Shown: piece by piece, positions 1-8,233 of the stretch
Position numbering within the stretch: the stretch's first letter is position 1
How the letters are laid out: each line of letters starts with the position of its first letter
From: Fictibacillus sp. b24
GTDB taxonomy: Bacteria > Bacillota > Bacilli > Bacillales > Fictibacillaceae
DNA length: 64,000 nucleotides
NCBI RefSeq assembly: GCF_030348825.1
Contig: NZ_JAUCES010000005.1
Coordinates: 3,100,001 to 3,164,000 of the forward strand
Direction of reading: 5' to 3'
Translations under genes and position numbers: made by a program
The notes under the pieces: model-generated
Told to the model about the DNA's origin: nothing
Seen by the model: the letters and a program-made list of their open reading frames with translations, nothing else
The model's database searches: none

Positions 1-74
1 CTAGTTACTAGATACAACAACGGATTAGCAGGATGTAAGGGCTTTCCTATGCAGAATATTCTTTCATTTTAAAA

Positions 75-103
75 TTTACCAGTTCGACATCTTCCGCTAT
101 AAT
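75..103 (+). promoter_or_regulatory. SigA-type promoter for the first methyltransferase
   Basis: TTTACC at 75-80 and a perfect TATAAT at 98-103 are separated by 17 bases. The pair lies about 60 bases upstream of the ATG at 162. The -35 matches consensus at four of six positions. Confidence 0.6.
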
Positions 104-161
104 GATTACATTGTTTTGCTTTTGAAGATGATTTTCAGGTAAAGATAAAGGAGAGAACTTC

Positions 162-788
162 ATGGATCTTTTGTTAAAGGAAAGTCTGAAAGCAAGCTAC
201 AACGAACAAGCCGATTTACGCAATAAAGTAGAAATAGAAAGTTGGAAGGTTAGTGAGCTGAATTCTTTTATTGCAGCTCTTACTAATGAAAGCTGCCAAA
301 CTGTGCTTGATATTGGAGCAGGATCTGGTCAGCATGGTAAATACTTATCAGATCACAGCTTAGATGTAACGTGCATCGACCTCTCACCAAATATGGTAGA
401 AACATGCCGTTCAAAAGGGTTAAAAGCAGAAGTAATGGATTATTACACATTAAACTTTAATGCTGAATCTTTTGATGCAGTATGGGCGATGAATACGCTG
501 CTTCACGTTCCAAAGGTAAGTCTGCCTGCTGTACTTAAGAACATTCATACTGTCTTAGCAGAGGATGGTTTGTTCTACATGGGCGTATACGGCGGAAAGG
601 ATTCTGAGGGCGTATGGCAAGAAGATTCGTATATTCCAAAGCGATTCTTTTCGTTTTATACAGATGAAGATCTAGTAGAGGTTGTTTCTCCTCTTTTTGA
701 GGTGCTAGACTTTCACATCATTTCAGAAGCTGGTGGAAGTCTGGACTTTCAATCTCTGCTTTTGCGGAAGAAAGGGATAGAGGGTTAA
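162..788 (+). CDS. Class I SAM-dependent methyltransferase
   Basis: This 208-residue protein has the Rossmann-type SAM-binding fold. The glycine-rich motif I (VLDIGAGSGQHG) sits near residue 49, an acidic motif II (TCIDLS) follows, and AVWAMNTLLHV corresponds to the motif IV region. The ATG follows AAGGAGAG at a good distance, so the start is secure. It resembles the Methyltransf_11/25 families, which act on small molecules; the substrate cannot be read from sequence. It is monocistronic, with a promoter upstream and a dispersed repeat downstream. It is one of three unrelated-looking class I methyltransferases in this window. Confidence 0.85.
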   Translation: MDLLLKESLKASYNEQADLRNKVEIESWKVSELNSFIAALTNESCQTVLDIGAGSGQHGKYLSDHSLDVTCIDLSPNMVETCRSKGLKAEVMDYYTLNFNAESFDAVWAMNTLLHVPKVSLPAVLKNIHTVLAEDGLFYMGVYGGKDSEGVWQEDSYIPKRFFSFYTDEDLVEVVSPLFEVLDFHIISEAGGSLDFQSLLLRKKGIEG

Positions 789-831
789 TTTAAAGGCTGC
801 TCTAAAAAATGCTTTGTTTACTATCTTCTTT

Positions 832-960
832 GACAAGTTGATTGGAGCATAAGGTGCGAGACTCCTGCGGGACAGACACTTATACGTGAAACGTACAAAT
901 GTGGCTCACCGCCTGCCCCGCGGAAAGCGAAGCACCTGGAGCGGAAATTAACTACTTTCA
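832..960 (-). repeat. MITE-like dispersed repeat, copy 1 (reverse orientation)
   Basis: This is a copy of the ~130-bp intergenic repeat that recurs at 4890, 15350, 29057, 49067, 52543, 54029 and 56696. The ends carry GACAAGTTGATT and its imperfect inverse around a CTGCGGGACA / TGCCCCGCGG core. It lies between the first methyltransferase and the convergent acetyltransferase and contains no credible gene. Confidence 0.8.
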
Positions 961-979
961 ATGCAATAATAGTCAAGCA

Positions 980-1009
980 AAAAAAGCTCCTCCATTGAGG
1001 GGCTTTTTA
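980..1009. terminator. Bidirectional intrinsic terminator
   Basis: The stem GCTCCTC / GAGGGGC has A5 on one side and T5 on the other. It sits between converging genes and overlaps the acetyltransferase stop. Confidence 0.75.
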
Positions 1010-1519
1010 TATTTCTCGCATGTATCGAATAGATATGTATTTATCGCTGCCTTCGCTAACCTTTTCTGATTGTTTAACAAATCCTTTTGCCTCATAAAAT
1101 GGAATGCCTTTTTCGTTATCTTTCTGAGCAGACAGCCACTGTTTCTTTATCCCTAAACTTTTTTGATAGTCTGTGTAGTAGTTTAAAAGCTGACTTCCTA
1201 TTCCGATGTTACGCTTGTTTGGATCCATGTAAAACACAAAGATCTCTCCTGTTTCTTCTCCTGTCGTTCCCCCGCCGATTGCTCCCACCACTTGATCATT
1301 TTCTTTCGCCACAAAATAACCGTGCCAATAATCGCTGAACTCCGTCACTTCTTTTAAGATACGATCCTCGTTATAGTACTCTTCTATCACTTTGTTTACA
1401 TACGCTTCGTCTCCTAAATAACCGTACGTTGCTCTCCATCCTTCTCGGCATACTCTGGCAATTCCTGAAACATCTTCAGAACCTGCTTTTTTTAACGTAA
1501 TATCCGCTGTTTTTGTCAA
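1007..1519 (-). CDS. GNAT family N-acetyltransferase
   Basis: The protein has a GNAT fold. The acetyl-CoA binding region NKRNIGIGSQLLNYY (a variant R/Q-x-x-G-x-G/A motif) is near the centre, preceded by the beta strand GEIFVFYMD and followed by IPFYEAKGFVKQ, typical of motif B. I place the start at the TTG (1519), which follows GAGGTGAGG, giving 170 residues; the longer frame to 1549 has no spaced ribosome binding site. The substrate is unknown. It is divergent from the next methyltransferase across about 120 bases. Confidence 0.8.
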   Translation of the reverse strand: MTKTADITLKKAGSEDVSGIARVCREGWRATYGYLGDEAYVNKVIEEYYNEDRILKEVTEFSDYWHGYFVAKENDQVVGAIGGGTTGEETGEIFVFYMDPNKRNIGIGSQLLNYYTDYQKSLGIKKQWLSAQKDNEKGIPFYEAKGFVKQSEKVSEGSDKYISIRYMREI

Positions 1520-1637
1520 TTTCCTCACCTCTTTTTTTAGTCTGAACACCTCTATTATAAGCTATTTTTTGGTAAAATAGAGGTATGCTATCCAGTCAGT
1601 CAGATCGCTATTTTTTAATAGAAAGGCGGAAGATGTT

Positions 1638-2333
1638 TTGACAGATTTGATTACGAAAAATGAACATATTTACGACATGCTAGACTCTCTCTTGCGTAAT
1701 GAAGGCACCTTCTGGAACTCTTTTTATGAAGATCGAAATAAAAAGATTCCTTTTTTTGTGGATGCACCTGATGAAAATCTAGTGAACTATGTGGAGCGTG
1801 GATGGATTCAGCCTGGCCGCGTATTAGAACTCGGCTGCGGACCCGGACGCAATGCAATCTTTCTTGCGCAGCTGGGATTTGAAGTAGATGCGGTAGATCT
1901 CTCTAGTGAAGGTCTAGATTGGGCTCGTGAACGCGCCTCTGAAAAAGGAATGGATGTGAACTTTATACAAGGTAACATCTTTAAGCTGGATCTGCCTCTT
2001 CATGATTATGACTTAATCTATGATTCAGGCTGCTTTCACCACGTTCCCCCTCATAGACGTGTTAGCTATTTGAATCTATTAAACAACTGTTTAAAAGATG
2101 GCGGACATTTTGCCATTACTTGCTTTGACGCGGTTGGAATGGGGTTGGATATCCCTGACAAGGATGTTTATAGGGATCGCTCGATGCAAGGAGGTCTTGG
2201 CTACACGTTTGAACGGATGCGGGAAGTTTTTTCTGAGTTTACAGAGATCGAATTGCGGAAGATGAAAGAAATTACACAGCCTGCTGATACATTTGGAGTG
2301 CCTTTTTTAAATGCAGGGCTGTTTAAACGATAA
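1638..2333 (+). CDS. Class I SAM-dependent methyltransferase
   Basis: This 231-residue protein starts at TTG after AAAGGCGG. Motif I (VLELGCGPGRNAIFLA) is near residue 57, EVDAVDLS forms the acidic motif II, and DLIYDSGCFHHVPPHRR matches the motif IV/post-motif region of small-molecule methyltransferases of the thiopurine/tellurite type. The C-terminal FLNAGLFKR is compact. The substrate is not determinable. It is transcribed alone and ends at a strong terminator. Confidence 0.85.
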   Translation: MTDLITKNEHIYDMLDSLLRNEGTFWNSFYEDRNKKIPFFVDAPDENLVNYVERGWIQPGRVLELGCGPGRNAIFLAQLGFEVDAVDLSSEGLDWARERASEKGMDVNFIQGNIFKLDLPLHDYDLIYDSGCFHHVPPHRRVSYLNLLNNCLKDGGHFAITCFDAVGMGLDIPDKDVYRDRSMQGGLGYTFERMREVFSEFTEIELRKMKEITQPADTFGVPFLNAGLFKR

Positions 2334-2338
2334 AAAGA

Positions 2339-2368
2339 AACACTTGGAGCGGGTCTCCAAGTGTTTTT
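2339..2368 (+). terminator. Intrinsic terminator
   Basis: The stem ACACTTGGAG / CTCCAAGTGT is followed by TTTTTAT, immediately after the methyltransferase stop codon. Confidence 0.85.
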
Positions 2369-2410
2369 ATGTATAAACCCATTTTCTAGGCTGACGATAA
2401 ACTGTTGGAA

Positions 2411-2530
2411 ATCTTTTATAGGCCCTTGTTATGAATTTTTAGTCCTTCAAAATTTTTTATGGGCCTTTAAATTATTTTATAGTCCTTCAAATTTATTTAT
2501 AGGCCCTCAAAATATTTTATAGGCTTTTCG
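2411..2530. repeat. Degenerate ~20-bp-period intergenic array (TTTTATAGGCCCTTCAAA type)
   Basis: About six diverged units occur in a row, each with a T-rich half followed by (A/G)G(C/T)CCTTCAAA-like sequence. The centres TAGGCCCTT, TAGTCCTTC, TGGGCCTTT, TAGTCCTTC, TAGGCCCTC and TAGGCTTTT recur every 18-22 bases. It lies between two converging transcription units and has no coding potential. It resembles in architecture, not in sequence, the arrays at 8504, 19061, 27921 and 59671. Confidence 0.7.
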
Positions 2531-2548
2531 ACAATTCCACATAACTAA

Positions 2549-4831
2549 TTATCTATCCAACACCACAAAATCACTCCATTCCTCTGGCAGCATCTCCACA
2601 TACTTCCTTGTCAAAAATCGGTCATCAACGAGAACGAGCGTCCCCCGGTCCTCTTCTGATCGGATTACGCGTCCGCCAGCTTGAAGTACTTTGTTCATTC
2701 CAGGATACACATACGCAAAGTCATAACCGTTCTTGCCCGCACTCTGGAAATAATTCTTCATCGTATCACGTTCTAATCCAACTTGCGGAAGTCCAACCCC
2801 TACAATCACTGCACCGGTGAGCTTGTCCCCTTTTAAATCGATTCCTTCTGAGAAGATTCCACCCATTACAGCGAATCCCACAAGAGATTTCTCCTCTACA
2901 GAATCAAAATGAGCTAAAAACGTTTCTCGTTCTTCCTCTGTCATACCTGGATGCTGAACAATAGGATGAAATGGCGGATCCTTTTCTAACAACCGTTCAT
3001 AGACATCCGTCATATATCTGTATGATGGGAAAAAGACAAGATAGTTACCTGGCCGTTTATCTGATAGATCCATAAGCATTTCTGCTATAGGCTCTATGGA
3101 TTGTTCACGATCTTTATAACGTGTTGAAAGTGGCTGAACGAAAACATCAAGCTGATCCATTTCATAAGGAGAAGGCATCCGAATTACATAATCTTCTTCC
3201 TCTCCTCCAAGCATTTCACGAAAATAAGAAAGCGGTGAGAGCGTTGCCGAGAAAAAGATACGTGAACCGTACTTCTTACCTGTTTGAAAAAGCAGCTTTG
3301 ACGGATCCATACAGAACAAACGAATACTCACTTCACTCTTGAAAACAGAGATGAACGTAACAAATCGTTCATCATAAAATTGAGTGATCTTCACCCATTG
3401 AAGTGCTTCAAAAAAGGTTTCCAACAAACGCTCGTCACTATCCCCGCTGGCTAGCAGCTGTTCAGCTTGGACCATAAATGCCTCGAGACATCCCACTAGC
3501 TCTTCTGGCATATCAGACACAGCGACTTCTTTTTCTCCATGTTCTTTTTTCAATTTCAAAAGTTCATCATTTACTGCTTTAGCTGTTCTCCAAACCCCAT
3601 CATGCTTTCCTTTAAAATCACGGGAAAGCTGCAAAAAAGAAGATTTTATAATCTCGGCTGAATACATGCCGCGCGCCCGATCCACTAAATTATGAGCTTC
3701 GTCCATCAAGAGTACGGTACGCTTTTTCTGTTCTTCAAACAAGCGTTTAAAAGAGACACGAGGATCGAATACGTAGTTATAATCACAGATCACAGCGTCT
3801 GCAGCATAGGCAAGATCAATTGAAAACTCGAACGGACACACTTTATGCTTTTGAGCATAGTCCGAAATAACGATGCGATCCATAACCGTCTCGTTCTTCA
3901 AGATATCAAGCACAGCGCCGTTGATTCTGTCATAATATCCATCAGCAAACTCACAATACGCCGATTCACAGCGTGTTTCCTCTTTGAAGCACACCTTCTC
4001 TTTTGCGGTGATGGTCGTACTTTGCAGAAACAATCCTTTCTTCTTCATTAACAATAGCGCTTCCTCAGCATTCTTACGATTGAGCGTTTTAGCTGTTAAA
4101 TAAAAGATTTTCTCTGCTTTTTCCTCTCCAATGGCTTTGACGGCAGGAAAAAGTGTCGAAATCGTCTTACCGGTACCTGTTGGTGCATTCGCAAAAAGTG
4201 TCTTTTTATCAGCGATCGTTTTATAGACAGCACCAGCAAAGTTACGCTGTCCGTTTCGGTATGCAGCGAAGGGAAAAGCTAAATCCCGAATACTGTCATT
4301 TCTTTTTTGCAGATTATGCAGTCTTAGCTTCGCATATGGAGCATAGCTTTTCACAAGCTGAAGCATAAAATCCTCAAGCTCCTGAAAGGTTACATCTTCC
4401 TGAAACCTCTTTTGTTCGCCCGAATCGACCTGAACATATGTGAGCTGTACGGTTACTTTGTCTTTGTCTTCTCTTTCCATGTATATGTAGGCATAGACTT
4501 TCGCTTGAGCCCAGTGAACAGGATAGGATTCTCTCGTAATCTCGTTTAAATTCCGAGCGGTTGATTTGATTTCATCGATTGTAACGGATTCATCACGCAA
4601 TAGAAGACCGTCACAGCGTCCCTCTATCATGTATTCCATATCCTCATGTAGATAGCTAGTTTGCAGAAACACCTCTGCTGCATCCGCTTCTTCATATGTT
4701 TTTTGTATCGTTTGATGGGCTTTAGTCCCTTCAATTAAAGAGGAGGTCGACTTAAATCCAGATTCAATACTCCCTGATCGAAAAACATATTCAACTAGCG
4801 ATCGAACAGAGAGTTTCACAGAAAAAGTCAT
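2549..4831 (-). CDS. DinG/XPD-like DNA helicase with N-terminal PD-(D/E)XK nuclease domain
   Basis: This 760-residue protein combines two domains. Residues 30-115 carry a RecB/Cas4-type nuclease signature: GTKAH at 35-39, Asp74, Glu87-x-Lys89 in IDEIKS, and Gln109-x3-Tyr113. The rest is a superfamily 2 XPD/DinG helicase, with Walker A APTGTGKT at 216-223, DEAH at 377-380 and four cysteines at about 281, 288, 293 and 332 spaced as in an iron-sulfur cluster. The C-terminal half has the helicase motifs FSATLSPLS and QAGGRVIRSEEDRG. DNA repair or processing is expected from the families; the biological substrate is unknown. The ATG follows GGCAGGTG. It is monocistronic. Confidence 0.88.
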   Translation of the reverse strand: MTFSVKLSVRSLVEYVFRSGSIESGFKSTSSLIEGTKAHQTIQKTYEEADAAEVFLQTSYLHEDMEYMIEGRCDGLLLRDESVTIDEIKSTARNLNEITRESYPVHWAQAKVYAYIYMEREDKDKVTVQLTYVQVDSGEQKRFQEDVTFQELEDFMLQLVKSYAPYAKLRLHNLQKRNDSIRDLAFPFAAYRNGQRNFAGAVYKTIADKKTLFANAPTGTGKTISTLFPAVKAIGEEKAEKIFYLTAKTLNRKNAEEALLLMKKKGLFLQSTTITAKEKVCFKEETRCESAYCEFADGYYDRINGAVLDILKNETVMDRIVISDYAQKHKVCPFEFSIDLAYAADAVICDYNYVFDPRVSFKRLFEEQKKRTVLLMDEAHNLVDRARGMYSAEIIKSSFLQLSRDFKGKHDGVWRTAKAVNDELLKLKKEHGEKEVAVSDMPEELVGCLEAFMVQAEQLLASGDSDERLLETFFEALQWVKITQFYDERFVTFISVFKSEVSIRLFCMDPSKLLFQTGKKYGSRIFFSATLSPLSYFREMLGGEEEDYVIRMPSPYEMDQLDVFVQPLSTRYKDREQSIEPIAEMLMDLSDKRPGNYLVFFPSYRYMTDVYERLLEKDPPFHPIVQHPGMTEEERETFLAHFDSVEEKSLVGFAVMGGIFSEGIDLKGDKLTGAVIVGVGLPQVGLERDTMKNYFQSAGKNGYDFAYVYPGMNKVLQAGGRVIRSEEDRGTLVLVDDRFLTRKYVEMLPEEWSDFVVLDR

Positions 4832-4889
4832 AAAATCACCTGCCGATTTTCATTTAAAATAAGGCTGTTCGTATTCATTGTTGCTATTG

Positions 4890-5152
4890 AAAGTAGTTGA
4901 TTTCCGTTTCAGGCTGCTCGCTTTCCGCGGGGCAGGCGGTGAGCCACATTCGTACGCTTTACGTATAAGTGTCTCACCTGTCTAGTTGCAGTGGCTAGCC
5001 CCTCGAGGTCAAAAGCTAAATGGTCATGAAGGCAAAGTGCGCCTTCCTAGCCCATTCACCTTTTGCTTGTCGGGGCTGAACGAGCCACTTCCACATTTCG
5101 GACTGCCCGCCTGTCCCGCAGGAGTCTCACACCTTACACTACAACCAACTGT
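4890..5152 (+). repeat. MITE-like dispersed repeat, copy 2, interrupted by another repeat
   Basis: The left part (4890-4980: GTTGATTTCCG, GCTCGCTTTCCGCGGGGC, GGTGAGCC, GTCTCACCTG) and the right part (5105-5152: GTCCCGCAGGAGTCTC, CACCTTACACTACAACCAACT) together form a standard copy of the ~130-bp family. The copy is split by about 124 foreign bases at the position where other copies continue directly from CTCACCTG into ACCGCTTGTCCCGC. Confidence 0.8.
4981..5104. repeat. Second fold-back repeat nested inside dispersed repeat copy 2
   Basis: This ~124-bp block has no counterpart in other copies of the host repeat. It has its own inverted symmetry: AGTGGCTAGCCCC near the left pairs with GGGGCTGAACGAGCCACT near the right, and AAAAGC with GCTTTT-like sequence inside. 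I recall similar TAGCCCCTCGAGGTC blocks as common unnamed dispersed repeats in Bacillaceae genomes. No gene is present. Confidence 0.65.
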
Positions 5153-5320
5153 TCAAAGAGGACAATAAAAAAAGATTTTTTAAAAAAACTCCTTTAGAAA
5201 CAACCTGAAATAATGACTTCATTGTAGCATATAAGCTAAATAATCCCGCCATCCCCTTCCATTATCTTTCATTTTCATCGTACTTTAGTTAAGCATAAGT
5301 ACTATTCCTCTAAATAGTTA

Positions 5321-5348
5321 TTGTCATAGAAAACTTTTATGATAAAAT
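5321..5348 (+). promoter_or_regulatory. SigA-type promoter of the oxygenase gene
   Basis: TTGTCA at 5321-5326 and TAAAAT at 5343-5348 have a 16-base spacer. They lie 49 bases upstream of the ATG at 5397. Confidence 0.6.
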
Positions 5349-5358
5349 GTAAAGAGTT

Positions 5359-5372
5359 TGAAAGCGATTACA
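5359..5372 (+). promoter_or_regulatory. CcpA cre site downstream of the -10
   Basis: TGAAAGCGATTACA matches the cre consensus TGWAANCGNTNWCA at every defined position. It begins about 10 bases after the -10 hexamer, a position typical of CcpA repression at or just after the start site. Confidence 0.7.
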
Positions 5373-5396
5373 TAAAAGTCTAGGGGGCTATACAAT

Positions 5397-6356
5397 ATGT
5401 CTACTTTATCTGCTTCACTCGTAAAAACACTAAACTTAAAAAACTTTACACATGGTACATCCCAGCAGCGAAAAGAATTTGCTGTTCAATTTGAAGCAGG
5501 TTTAAAAGAAACGGGCTTCATCATTTTAGAAGGTCATGGTGTGAATACACATCTGATTGAAAAGAACTATGAACTATGGGAGAAGTTCTTTACTCTTGAT
5601 ACAGCTATTAAAGCAAAGTATGAGGGTGTTGAAGGCGGTGCACGTGGATACACTGGTTTCGGGAAAGAGCATGCGAAGAATCGTAAAGTTGGAGACTTAA
5701 AAGAGTTTTTCCATGTGGGTCAAGAGCTTCCAGTCGGCCACCCGCTTTCCAGTGATTATGCTGCAAATGTATGGCCTGAGGAAGTTGCTGAACTTCGCCA
5801 GTACGCGTTGAACTTCTATCGTGAACTTGAGCGTGTTGCTCGCAACATGCTTGAAGCACTAGCGATTCAAATGGATCTGCGTCCGAGATTTTTCGCAGAC
5901 ATGATCCAAGACGGCAACAGCATCCTTCGTGCCATTCACTACCCGCCGCTTGATGATTCTATGGATAAAGGTGCCATTCGTGCAGGTGAACACGAAGACA
6001 TCAACTTGATCACACTTTTAGTAGAATCAACAGCTTCTGGTCTTGAGCTTCTTACACGTGAAGGAGAATGGGTACCGGTTAAAGCTGAAAAAGGACAGAT
6101 TATCGTTGACGCTGGTGACATGCTTTCACGCATTACGAATGAAGTGATTCCTGCAACAACACACCGAGTGGTAAACCCTGAAGGCGAGAATACATCTCGT
6201 TACTCTATGCCTTTCTTCGTGCACCCTTACCCGAACTCGTTGCTCGAAACCATTCCATCATGTATTTCTGCAGACAACCCAGAGAAATACCCGCCGATTA
6301 CAGCTAGTGACTTCTTATACGAGCGTCTCGTTGAAATTGGACTTATCAAAAAATAG
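5397..6356 (+). CDS. 2-oxoglutarate/Fe(II)-dependent oxygenase (isopenicillin N synthase family)
   Basis: This 319-residue protein has the two-part architecture of the family. An N-terminal DIOX_N region (GLKETGFIILEGHGV) leads to a 2OG-FeII domain with the iron triad HEDINL (His, Asp) near residue 199 and TTHRVVNP (His) near residue 258. The RYSMPFFVHP segment carries the Arg-x-Ser that binds 2-oxoglutarate. Similar bacterial proteins are annotated as oxidoreductases of unknown substrate. The ATG is preceded by AGGGGG. The upstream cre site suggests carbon catabolite control. It stands alone. Confidence 0.85.
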   Translation: MSTLSASLVKTLNLKNFTHGTSQQRKEFAVQFEAGLKETGFIILEGHGVNTHLIEKNYELWEKFFTLDTAIKAKYEGVEGGARGYTGFGKEHAKNRKVGDLKEFFHVGQELPVGHPLSSDYAANVWPEEVAELRQYALNFYRELERVARNMLEALAIQMDLRPRFFADMIQDGNSILRAIHYPPLDDSMDKGAIRAGEHEDINLITLLVESTASGLELLTREGEWVPVKAEKGQIIVDAGDMLSRITNEVIPATTHRVVNPEGENTSRYSMPFFVHPYPNSLLETIPSCISADNPEKYPPITASDFLYERLVEIGLIKK

Positions 6357-6362
6357 ACGAAG

Positions 6363-6397
6363 AAAAAAGCTGATCCTACTGGATTAGCTTTTTTTAT
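6363..6397. terminator. Bidirectional intrinsic terminator
   Basis: AAAAAGCTGATCC pairs with GGATTAGCTTTTT around TACT. It serves the oxygenase and the converging membrane protein gene, whose stop it overlaps. Confidence 0.8.
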
Positions 6398-6876
6398 TGT
6401 ACAACATGCCCGCTATACGGTTTTTCCCAATCTTTTTCTTGAAAGGATTGAAGCATGCCTACCTGCCACTTATTCTTTTTATTAAAAGAAATGTATACGT
6501 TTGGATAGTGCTTCTCTTTTCCTTTTTCCATCATAACAATGTCAACAGTCCCATTAGGCCAGCCGTCATCCATTCGTATACTTAAATGAGCGTATGATTT
6601 CAGGTAAGTCCCTTCGATAAACAGTTTTTTATTACGGCTTACCCAGCTGCTTCTTGCGCTGTTCTCTTCAATTGTTACATCTTCATCATAAGCTCCATTA
6701 TAAAAATAAACGTGATCAAACGCTTTTTCAAAATCTTGATTTGCAGCATGCTTTAAAAACTGTGTTGCTTGCTGACTCGCTTGAAATTTCACCCATAGGT
6801 CAGGTCCCAATAGTAAAGAGAATACAGCTAAAAATAACCCTGTCAATAACCACGTAACTTTTCGAAAATTCCCCAT
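6394..6876 (-). CDS. Single-pass membrane protein of unknown function
   Basis: The frame extends to 6972, but ATAGAGGT sits nine bases before the ATG at 6876, giving 160 residues beginning MGNFRKV. An N-terminal membrane segment (residues 6-24, VTWLLTGLFLAVFSLLLG) is followed by an extracytoplasmic domain of about 130 residues. The ATQFLKHAANQDFEKAF helix followed by beta-rich sequence resembles DUF4878/NTF2-like accessory domains in Bacillus lipoproteins; this is a resemblance only. No function can be assigned. It lies downstream of mscL on the same strand with mscL's terminator between them. Confidence 0.7.
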   Translation of the reverse strand: MGNFRKVTWLLTGLFLAVFSLLLGPDLWVKFQASQQATQFLKHAANQDFEKAFDHVYFYNGAYDEDVTIEENSARSSWVSRNKKLFIEGTYLKSYAHLSIRMDDGWPNGTVDIVMMEKGKEKHYPNVYISFNKKNKWQVGMLQSFQEKDWEKPYSGHVVQ

Positions 6877-6969
6877 AGAAACTACCTCTATTCTTTTTTT
6901 CTTAAAATAACCATTTATTGTAATTACGTCTATGGTAAAAACATGATAGATGTATGATTTAATTGATAA

Positions 6970-7001
6970 CAAAAACAGCCCTCTTACTCAGAGGACTGTT
7001 T
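6970..7001 (-). terminator. mscL terminator
   Basis: On the minus strand CAGTCCTC pairs with GAGGGCTG and is followed by TTTTTG. It overlaps the last codons of mscL. Confidence 0.75.
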
Positions 7002-7445
7002 CAGAACGGCATTATCGTTTAAATCTGCTGTACAGTTTTGGCATTTCACTGCTCTCAATGGGATTTTGGATAAGCAAAACTTGCATTCTTTTGTATCCGG
7101 TTCTTTCACTTCTTCCTTTTTCTTAAGGCGGTTGATCTGCTTCACCACAAGAAATATAACAAGTGCAATAATCAGAAAGTTGATAAGTGTATTGATAAAA
7201 AGGCCATAGTTTAGTGTGGCAGCCCCAGCTTTTTGAGCATCAGCTAATGAGGAATAATCCCCTTTTCCCAAGTTTATGTAGAGATTGCTAAAATCCACTT
7301 TTCCTAGCAGCAAACCAATTGGCGGCATGATAACATCATCAACGAGTGAAGTGACGATTTTACTGAACGCGGCTCCAATAATGACTCCAATGGCTAGATC
7401 CATCACGTTGCCGCGCATAATAAATGTTTTAAATTCTTTCCACAT
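6984..7445 (-). CDS. mscL: Large-conductance mechanosensitive channel MscL
   Basis: This 153-residue protein begins with the conserved N-terminal helix and TM1 of MscL ([19 protein letters not shown]), with the DDVIMPPIG segment leading to the periplasmic loop and a second TM helix ([19 protein letters not shown]) near residues 84-102. MscL opens under membrane tension to release osmolytes on osmotic downshock. The C-terminus has an extra zinc-ribbon-like pattern, CKFC at about 124-127 and CQNC at about 136-139. This is seen in some MscL proteins and makes it longer than the ~130-residue typical form. It is a single-gene unit. Confidence 0.95.
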   Translation of the reverse strand: MWKEFKTFIMRGNVMDLAIGVIIGAAFSKIVTSLVDDVIMPPIGLLLGKVDFSNLYINLGKGDYSSLADAQKAGAATLNYGLFINTLINFLIIALVIFLVVKQINRLKKKEEVKEPDTKECKFCLSKIPLRAVKCQNCTADLNDNAVLKQSSE

Positions 7446-7501
7446 CTACAATAATTCCTTTCTGTTTCGCTATTATATGTATAACCATACTGTATTCACT
7501 T

Positions 7502-8062
7502 TCAAACATCATCCGATATCAAATCATGTCCCTTATTCAGATTTACCGTCAATATATCTTTTACACTCGTACAAACATCTGCTTCATACTGAAGTTTAAT
7601 TAATGCGATGCTGTCAAGTGTAGCATGAAAAGGCTGCAGGTTTCGTGCAGAATAGGCAAACGCCTCTACTAAATCTTCATGTGATAAGTCCATTACAATC
7701 GTACAATGAGGAACCCAATTAGAAGGAGCATACAAAGATTTAGGGTCTACATACTTCTTAAACTGTTCATGATATCGCTGATGAAAACCTGTCAGAACCT
7801 CATTTTTAGTAGGTGCGGCATATAATGTTCCACTGTTCAAAAATATACTTAACGATGGAAAAAATAAAGGCAAAGCTGACGTATGTTCAAAGTAATTTTT
7901 CAAATCACGTTTAAACGTTTCGATCTCTACCTCTGGATGTGTAGCGAGAGTAACGTGCGGTCTCATGCCATGACCTACAATCCCCAGGCTCTTCATCCCT
8001 TCCCTTAAATCACATAGTTTCTTTTCTGATTCAAAATCTAGATATCCGATTATAGCGTACAT
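7502..8062 (-). CDS. 2H phosphoesterase superfamily protein (2'-5' RNA ligase-like)
   Basis: This 186-residue protein has the two H-x-T/S-x motifs that define 2H phosphoesterases: HVTLA near residue 37 and HCTIV near residue 123, separated by about 85 residues as expected. Family members hydrolyse or form 2'-5' linkages or cyclic phosphodiesters; bacterial substrates are largely unknown. The ATG follows AGGGGAGGG. It is transcribed alone on the minus strand. Confidence 0.85.
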   Translation of the reverse strand: MYAIIGYLDFESEKKLCDLREGMKSLGIVGHGMRPHVTLATHPEVEIETFKRDLKNYFEHTSALPLFFPSLSIFLNSGTLYAAPTKNEVLTGFHQRYHEQFKKYVDPKSLYAPSNWVPHCTIVMDLSHEDLVEAFAYSARNLQPFHATLDSIALIKLQYEADVCTSVKDILTVNLNKGHDLISDDV

Positions 8063-8233
8063 GTAAAGTTCCCTCCCCTTTTAGAGTAATTATACAGAAA
8101 TTATTAATTTGGTAAATACATCCATAGTTAAAATGCCCTATCCGCTCTTGTCCCGAAAAAATGGGCTAATTTCGCCCAAACCTTTAACTTGTACCGCTAA
8201 TATTCTGTCATTGTAAAGAAGGAGGTGGGTTAA

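Noticed and set aside
4986-5168. 60-codon ORF inside the nested repeat
   Set aside because: It lies entirely in repeat DNA with no ribosome site; the same is true of the ORF at 54033-54239 in copy 7.
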